Below are positions 5,730-8,574 of a DNA stretch of 8,574 nucleotides, one piece after another. The notes beneath the pieces are model-generated. The model did no database searches and was not told the DNA's origin. It saw only the letters and a list, made by a program, of their open reading frames with translations. Position numbers and translations under genes: made by a program. The stretch lies in NCBI GenBank assembly GCA_007120915.1, contig SKMT01000544.1, positions 1-8,574 on the forward strand. Direction: 5' to 3'. The stretch comes from Myxococcales bacterium (GTDB lineage Bacteria; Myxococcota_A; Bradymonadia; Bradymonadales; Bradymonadaceae). Each line of letters opens with the position of its first letter. The stretch's first letter is position 1.

Positions 5730-6803
5730 TCAGTGCATTCCGACGTGCTTGTAGCGGCGCAACAGTTTGCGACCCGCCTCGCTTTCACACAGATCGGCAA
5801 TGCGCTGAACCAACGCTCGCTCCATGCGAACCCCGGACTCACCGAACAGCCGATCTCGGCGGGCATAGGCTGCATCCACGCGTCGCAACAGCTTCTCGAG
5901 CCGGCCCTGCATGTACCCGGAAGCCCGGAAATTAAACCGGGTACCGTCCACCAATTCGGCGCTGACCTCTCGCCTCCCGCTTCCATTGGCACGGGCCCGA
6001 TAATTGGCCACAAGCACCGACCAGTAGGTGCCCAGAAACTCCGCAAACAGCGGCTGCAGCCGCGATATATCTTCGTTCACCCCGTTGCCCGCGACCACCG
6101 ACGGGGGTCGGTCAGCCATCCCATCGATGCGCTCGATGTAGGCGACGACCGACGGATAGTCCTCTAATCTTCTCCGCCCTGTCGGATCTCGATAGTACTG
6201 CACCAACTGACCGTAGATCGAAAAATCGGCTATCGTCGGATACTGACCGAACAGGTAGCGCTGACTTCCCGACAACAGCGCCTCCAGTACTTCCAGACAG
6301 CGCAGTGCCGATCCCTGTAAGGCAGGATCGTTTTCAGCGCGCACCCCGGTAGCGTCGATCTGGCGCTGAATCCATTTTCCGACCTGCCGTCCCACCACCC
6401 GTTCTCCCACCGGAACCACCCCGGTGAGTTCCCGCCCTATCAGGCCGCTGATCCGCTCCGCATCCTCGTGGTGGCGCCACCGGGAGTGCATCACCCAGCG
6501 CACCAGCCATTCGTCGGCGAAATCCTCCAGAATCCACGCCAGCGTCTCGCCCTCACTGCCGGGAAGTGTCGGGCGACTGGACCGCTCCATGACATACTGG
6601 GTGATGCGCGTGGAGTCATTGATCGCCCAGCTTCCTCGCCGCAGTACCGGCACCATCGTCTTGCCCGTCAGCCGCCGAATCACGGCATACCGGGTGACCG
6701 CATTCTGAACCCGGATTCGATGCTCTACCCCCGCATATCCCATCAACGCCTGCACCTTCAGCGAATAGGGGCTGGCCCTGCTGATAAACAATTCGTAGTG
6801 CAT
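5730..6803 (-). CDS. Glutathione S-transferase-like protein with C-terminal extension
   Basis: A cytosolic protein of 357 residues with a GST fold. The N-terminal thioredoxin-like domain (about 1-75) has the strand-turn ISRASPYSLKV (7-17) where GSTs place the catalytic Ser/Cys/Tyr. It also has the cis-proline MVPVL (Pro52) and the glutathione-binding acid-Ser pair Asp63-Ser64 in NDSTRITQYV. The helical C-terminal domain contains PTIADFSIYG (189-198), with the conserved Thr190/Asp193 capping box. Residues from about 235 to 357 extend beyond the usual 200-230-residue GST and resemble the C-terminal part of longer proteobacterial GST-domain proteins. The substrate is unknown. The ATG at 6803 has AGGAG (6810-6814) 6 bases upstream; the frame open to 6854 adds a non-GST N-terminus and is rejected. 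The gene is divergent from the HD gene, and its stop is followed within 3 bases by the heptamer array. Confidence 0.88.
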   Translation of the reverse strand: MHYELFISRASPYSLKVQALMGYAGVEHRIRVQNAVTRYAVIRRLTGKTMVPVLRRGSWAINDSTRITQYVMERSSRPTLPGSEGETLAWILEDFADEWLVRWVMHSRWRHHEDAERISGLIGRELTGVVPVGERVVGRQVGKWIQRQIDATGVRAENDPALQGSALRCLEVLEALLSGSQRYLFGQYPTIADFSIYGQLVQYYRDPTGRRRLEDYPSVVAYIERIDGMADRPPSVVAGNGVNEDISRLQPLFAEFLGTYWSVLVANYRARANGSGRREVSAELVDGTRFNFRASGYMQGRLEKLLRRVDAAYARRDRLFGESGVRMERALVQRIADLCESEAGRKLLRRYKHVGMH

Positions 6804-6864
6804 CGTTGTCTCCTTAGCTGTTTTGGAGGCCCGACTTCTGGACCTGGCCCACACCGGCCGTTAC

Positions 6865-6880
6865 AGTCGGCTCGCCGACT
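6865..6880. promoter_or_regulatory. Perfect palindrome, possible operator
   Basis: AGTCGGC-TC-GCCGACT: two 7-base arms that are exact reverse complements with a 2-base centre. It lies in the 123-bp gap between the divergent GST-like and HD genes. The very short centre fits a dimeric repressor site better than an RNA hairpin. No regulator is encoded in the window, so binding is inferred only from symmetry. Confidence 0.45.
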
Positions 6881-6888
6881 TCACCACC

Positions 6889-6903
6889 AGCGAAGCCTTC
6901 GCT
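6889..6903. promoter_or_regulatory. Second perfect palindrome, possible operator
   Basis: AGCGAAG-C-CTTCGCT: two exact 7-base arms with a 1-base centre, 8 bases from the previous palindrome but with a different sequence. On the minus strand a perfect TTGACA (6922-6917) lies upstream. With 17-base spacing the -10 position (about 6899-6894) falls in the middle of this palindrome, though the bases there (AAGGCT) do not resemble a -10 box. Confidence 0.45.
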
Positions 6904-6926
6904 GTGCCCCCCGCATTGTCAACGCA

Positions 6927-8342
6927 ATGACCAACCACCACAACACTCTCGATTCTCTGCCCGAATTGACCACCGCCCCGGCTCCCGCCGGCTCGGTTCG
7001 TATCCCGGAGCTTCGTAACATCCCCATCACCTCCAGGGTACGCCAGGTCATTGACCATCCCGCCTACCAGCGTCTGCGCCGTGTCCGGATGCTCGGACCG
7101 ACCTGTTTTGTATACCCCGGCGCCGTACATTCCCGCTTTGAACACTCCCTGGGAGTCTTCGGGTATGTGCGTCAATTCCTGATCAGTCTGCTGTCGAAGC
7201 CCAATTTCGCCGCCTCCGTTACCGAGGAGGACCTACTGACGGTACTGGCCGCCGGGCTGCTGCACGATCTGGGGCATTATCCCTTCGCTCACAGCCTGGA
7301 AGCGCTTCATCTGAAGGGTGAGGACACGCCCCGACATGAGCACGTCGGCGGTGACATCATCCTGGGAAACATCGAGTCCCTGGCATCCAACCGGCCTCTC
7401 GCCGAGGTTCTGCACGAAAGCTGGAACATCGACCCACAGCGAATGATTTCGCTTTGCACCGGGGACATCGGCGACGACCCCGACCCGGTGGATGCGCTGT
7501 TGCACTCCATCATCTCCGGGGCCATCGACGCCGACAAGATGGACTATCTGCAGCGCGACAGCCACCACATCGGGGTTCCCTACGGACGCAATTTTGACCA
7601 TCGCCGGCTGCTCGCCAGCCTCACCGTCAGCGCCGACGGCGATCACATCGCCATCGAAGCCAAGGGCAAGATCCCCGCGGAGATGTTCATCTTCGCCCGT
7701 TACACCATGTTCAGCGAAGTCTACTGGCACCACACCGTGCGTGCCGCCAGCACGATGGTCGAAAACGCCATCGCCGCCTTCCACAGCCGCACCGACATCG
7801 ATCCCGATGATTTCCTCGATGTGCTCTTGACCCACGACGACGAGGGCGTGTTGAAGTGGCTGTTCGACCACTCCCCTGAGGGCGCGGCCACCCGCCACCT
7901 GCTTGCGGGACTTCAGGCTGGGAACCGCAACCTCTACAAGCGCATCGCCACCTACTCGAAGGTCTACGTCGAAGCCGATAAAAAGCAGGCCTACCGCCGT
8001 ATCTACGCCATGGACCGAAATTCCCTGTCCGATCTGACGTCGCGCCTCGTCGCCCGCCTCGGCTCCGCAATCGGTCAGTCCATCCACCCCGCCTCGCTGG
8101 TCATCGACATCCCCCCACGGGACAAGGACAAGCTGGAGACCATCGACATCGTCTATCCCGACGTGGCGGGCCAAAACTTTTACCGGCTCCATGAACTGTC
8201 GCGCATCATCGCCGGGATTCAGGACGACTTTATCGCCGTCGTCAAGAAAATCCGAATCTTCGCTCACCCCGATGTCGCACCACTGCTGAGAGGGCTCGAA
8301 GACCTGGAAGCGATACTGCTCGACGAAATCCTCGAAAAATGA
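6927..8342 (+). CDS. HD-domain phosphohydrolase, SAMHD1/YwfO-like (COG1078 type)
   Basis: A 471-residue metal-dependent phosphohydrolase of the HD superfamily, presumably cytosolic. Related proteins such as enterococcal EF1143 and SAMHD1 hydrolyse dNTPs; the activity here is inferred. The metal ligands are in place: His73 in HSRFEHSLGV (68-77), His113-Asp114 in LLHDLGHYPFAH (111-122) and Asp206 or a nearby Asp in DADKMDYLQRD (201-211). The N-terminal RIPELRNIPIT and YQRLRRVRMLG segments are typical of the family, as is VPYGRNFDHRRL after the HD core. The length fits full-length family members. The ATG at 6927 is the only in-frame start near the conserved N-terminus. No Shine-Dalgarno sequence is visible ahead of it, so the mRNA may be leaderless or translated without one. 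The gene is divergent from the GST-like gene and convergent with the small membrane protein gene. Confidence 0.93.
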   Translation: MTNHHNTLDSLPELTTAPAPAGSVRIPELRNIPITSRVRQVIDHPAYQRLRRVRMLGPTCFVYPGAVHSRFEHSLGVFGYVRQFLISLLSKPNFAASVTEEDLLTVLAAGLLHDLGHYPFAHSLEALHLKGEDTPRHEHVGGDIILGNIESLASNRPLAEVLHESWNIDPQRMISLCTGDIGDDPDPVDALLHSIISGAIDADKMDYLQRDSHHIGVPYGRNFDHRRLLASLTVSADGDHIAIEAKGKIPAEMFIFARYTMFSEVYWHHTVRAASTMVENAIAAFHSRTDIDPDDFLDVLLTHDDEGVLKWLFDHSPEGAATRHLLAGLQAGNRNLYKRIATYSKVYVEADKKQAYRRIYAMDRNSLSDLTSRLVARLGSAIGQSIHPASLVIDIPPRDKDKLETIDIVYPDVAGQNFYRLHELSRIIAGIQDDFIAVVKKIRIFAHPDVAPLLRGLEDLEAILLDEILEK

Positions 8343-8371
8343 AAACGCCCACCGGTTGCCCGGCGGACGTT
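8335..8371 (-). terminator. Terminator with GNRA loop for the right-edge gene
   Basis: On the minus strand AACGTCCGCCGG (8371-8360) pairs with CCGGTGGGCGTT (8355-8344). All 12 positions pair, two as G-T wobbles, around a GCAA tetraloop. TTCATTTTT follows, so with the stem end the RNA reads TTTTCATTTTT. On the plus strand the wobbles become A-C mismatches and no T-run follows, so it acts mainly for the minus-strand gene. The T-tract covers the stop codon of the convergent HD gene. Confidence 0.8.
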
Positions 8372-8406
8372 CTGGTGCAATCAAAACGTAATGTGGGGGC
8401 TGGTGG

Positions 8407-8574
8407 TCAGGCTGGCTCTTTTTCTTGTGCTTTCTTCTTCTTTTTGCCTTCCGCCTTCTCGGCCATCTGCTCGAGCGTATCATCATCGAGCTCGTCGGCC
8501 TTCTCCCACATCTCATCCTGCTTTTTGGCCCTCAGGTACGCGACACCGGCGCCAACAATCACCACCAGCACGAA
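8407..8574 (-). CDS. Small membrane-anchored protein, 5' end outside window
   Basis: The last 55 codons of a minus-strand gene end in TGA at 8409-8407. The visible chain starts inside a hydrophobic segment (FVLVVIVGAGVAYL). A charged, probably helical region (RAKKQDEMWEKADELDD) and a Lys-rich tail ending in EKEPA follow. This looks like a single membrane helix with a cytoplasmic basic tail. The long open frame in another minus-strand phase here (7233-8516) is a shadow of the HD gene. Support for this frame is the TM-then-charged pattern and the strong terminator 36 bases after the stop. The family is not recognised and the start is not visible. What precedes the membrane helix cannot be known from this window. 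Confidence 0.7.
   Translation of the reverse strand, partial: FVLVVIVGAGVAYLRAKKQDEMWEKADELDDDTLEQMAEKAEGKKKKKAQEKEPA

Noticed and set aside
5214..6167. Open frames through the heptamer array (plus 5214-6167, minus 5271-5690 and others) giving Pro/Ser/Gln or Gly/Leu/Trp/Cys repeats
   Set aside because: A 7-base unit without stops is open in all frames on both strands, so openness is not evidence of coding. No supporting start, ribosome site or conserved flank was seen.
8399..8406. E. coli Chi octamer GCTGGTGG, with further reverse-strand copies of the motif in the window
   Set aside because: GC-rich DNA yields such matches by chance, and Chi sequences differ between bacterial groups. The heptamer array unit resembles Chi at six of eight bases only.
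7233..8516. 427-codon minus-strand open frame opposite the HD gene
   Set aside because: The plus strand has intact HD metal-binding motifs through the same stretch. The minus product is a Val/Gly/Asp-rich shadow.

Overview
The window is GC-rich bacterial DNA with dense genes on both strands. Three things suggest a deltaproteobacterial-type organism, most likely Myxococcota (Bradymonadia-like): two adjacent very Cys-rich, acidic secreted lipoproteins, one with an Asn/Asp-rich linker; a long-form ribosomal protein L25 (CTC type) next to pth; and several short tandem-repeat arrays. This placement is an inference from gene style. No rRNA or other taxonomic marker is present.

Layout. Positions 1-1365 (minus strand) hold a translation-related unit read leftwards: a promoter (1337-1365), tRNA-Gln(TTG), a leader hairpin, rplY (L25) and the 5' part of pth, which runs off the left edge. 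Positions 1366-1720 hold no convincing gene. They contain two short octamer arrays that bracket a 220-bp segment of unknown nature. Positions 1721-5126 (minus) hold two related Cys-rich lipoprotein genes separated by an intrinsic-type terminator, with a good promoter ahead of the larger one. Positions 5221-5729 are non-coding and dominated by a perfect-phase array of 36 heptamers (5471-5722). Every unit puts a GGG tract on the minus strand. The array begins three bases after the stop codon of a glutathione S-transferase-like gene (5730-6803, minus). That gene is divergent from an HD-domain phosphohydrolase gene (6927-8342, plus), and the short shared intergenic region contains two perfect palindromes. 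At the right edge, a small membrane protein gene (minus, 5' end outside the window) converges on the HD gene and has a GNRA-loop terminator that ends at the HD stop codon.

The only clear functional unit is tRNA-Gln/rplY/pth (translation, peptidyl-tRNA recycling). The two lipoproteins are probably exported and anchored by lipid, with disulfide-rich surface domains of unknown role. The GST-like and HD genes have no evident pathway link to each other beyond divergent placement.

I found no CRISPR array, transposase, phage gene or defence system. The most unusual content is non-coding: the 36-unit G-tract heptamer array in the apparent 3' UTR of the GST-like gene, and the paired octamer arrays at 1440-1471 and 1692-1723.
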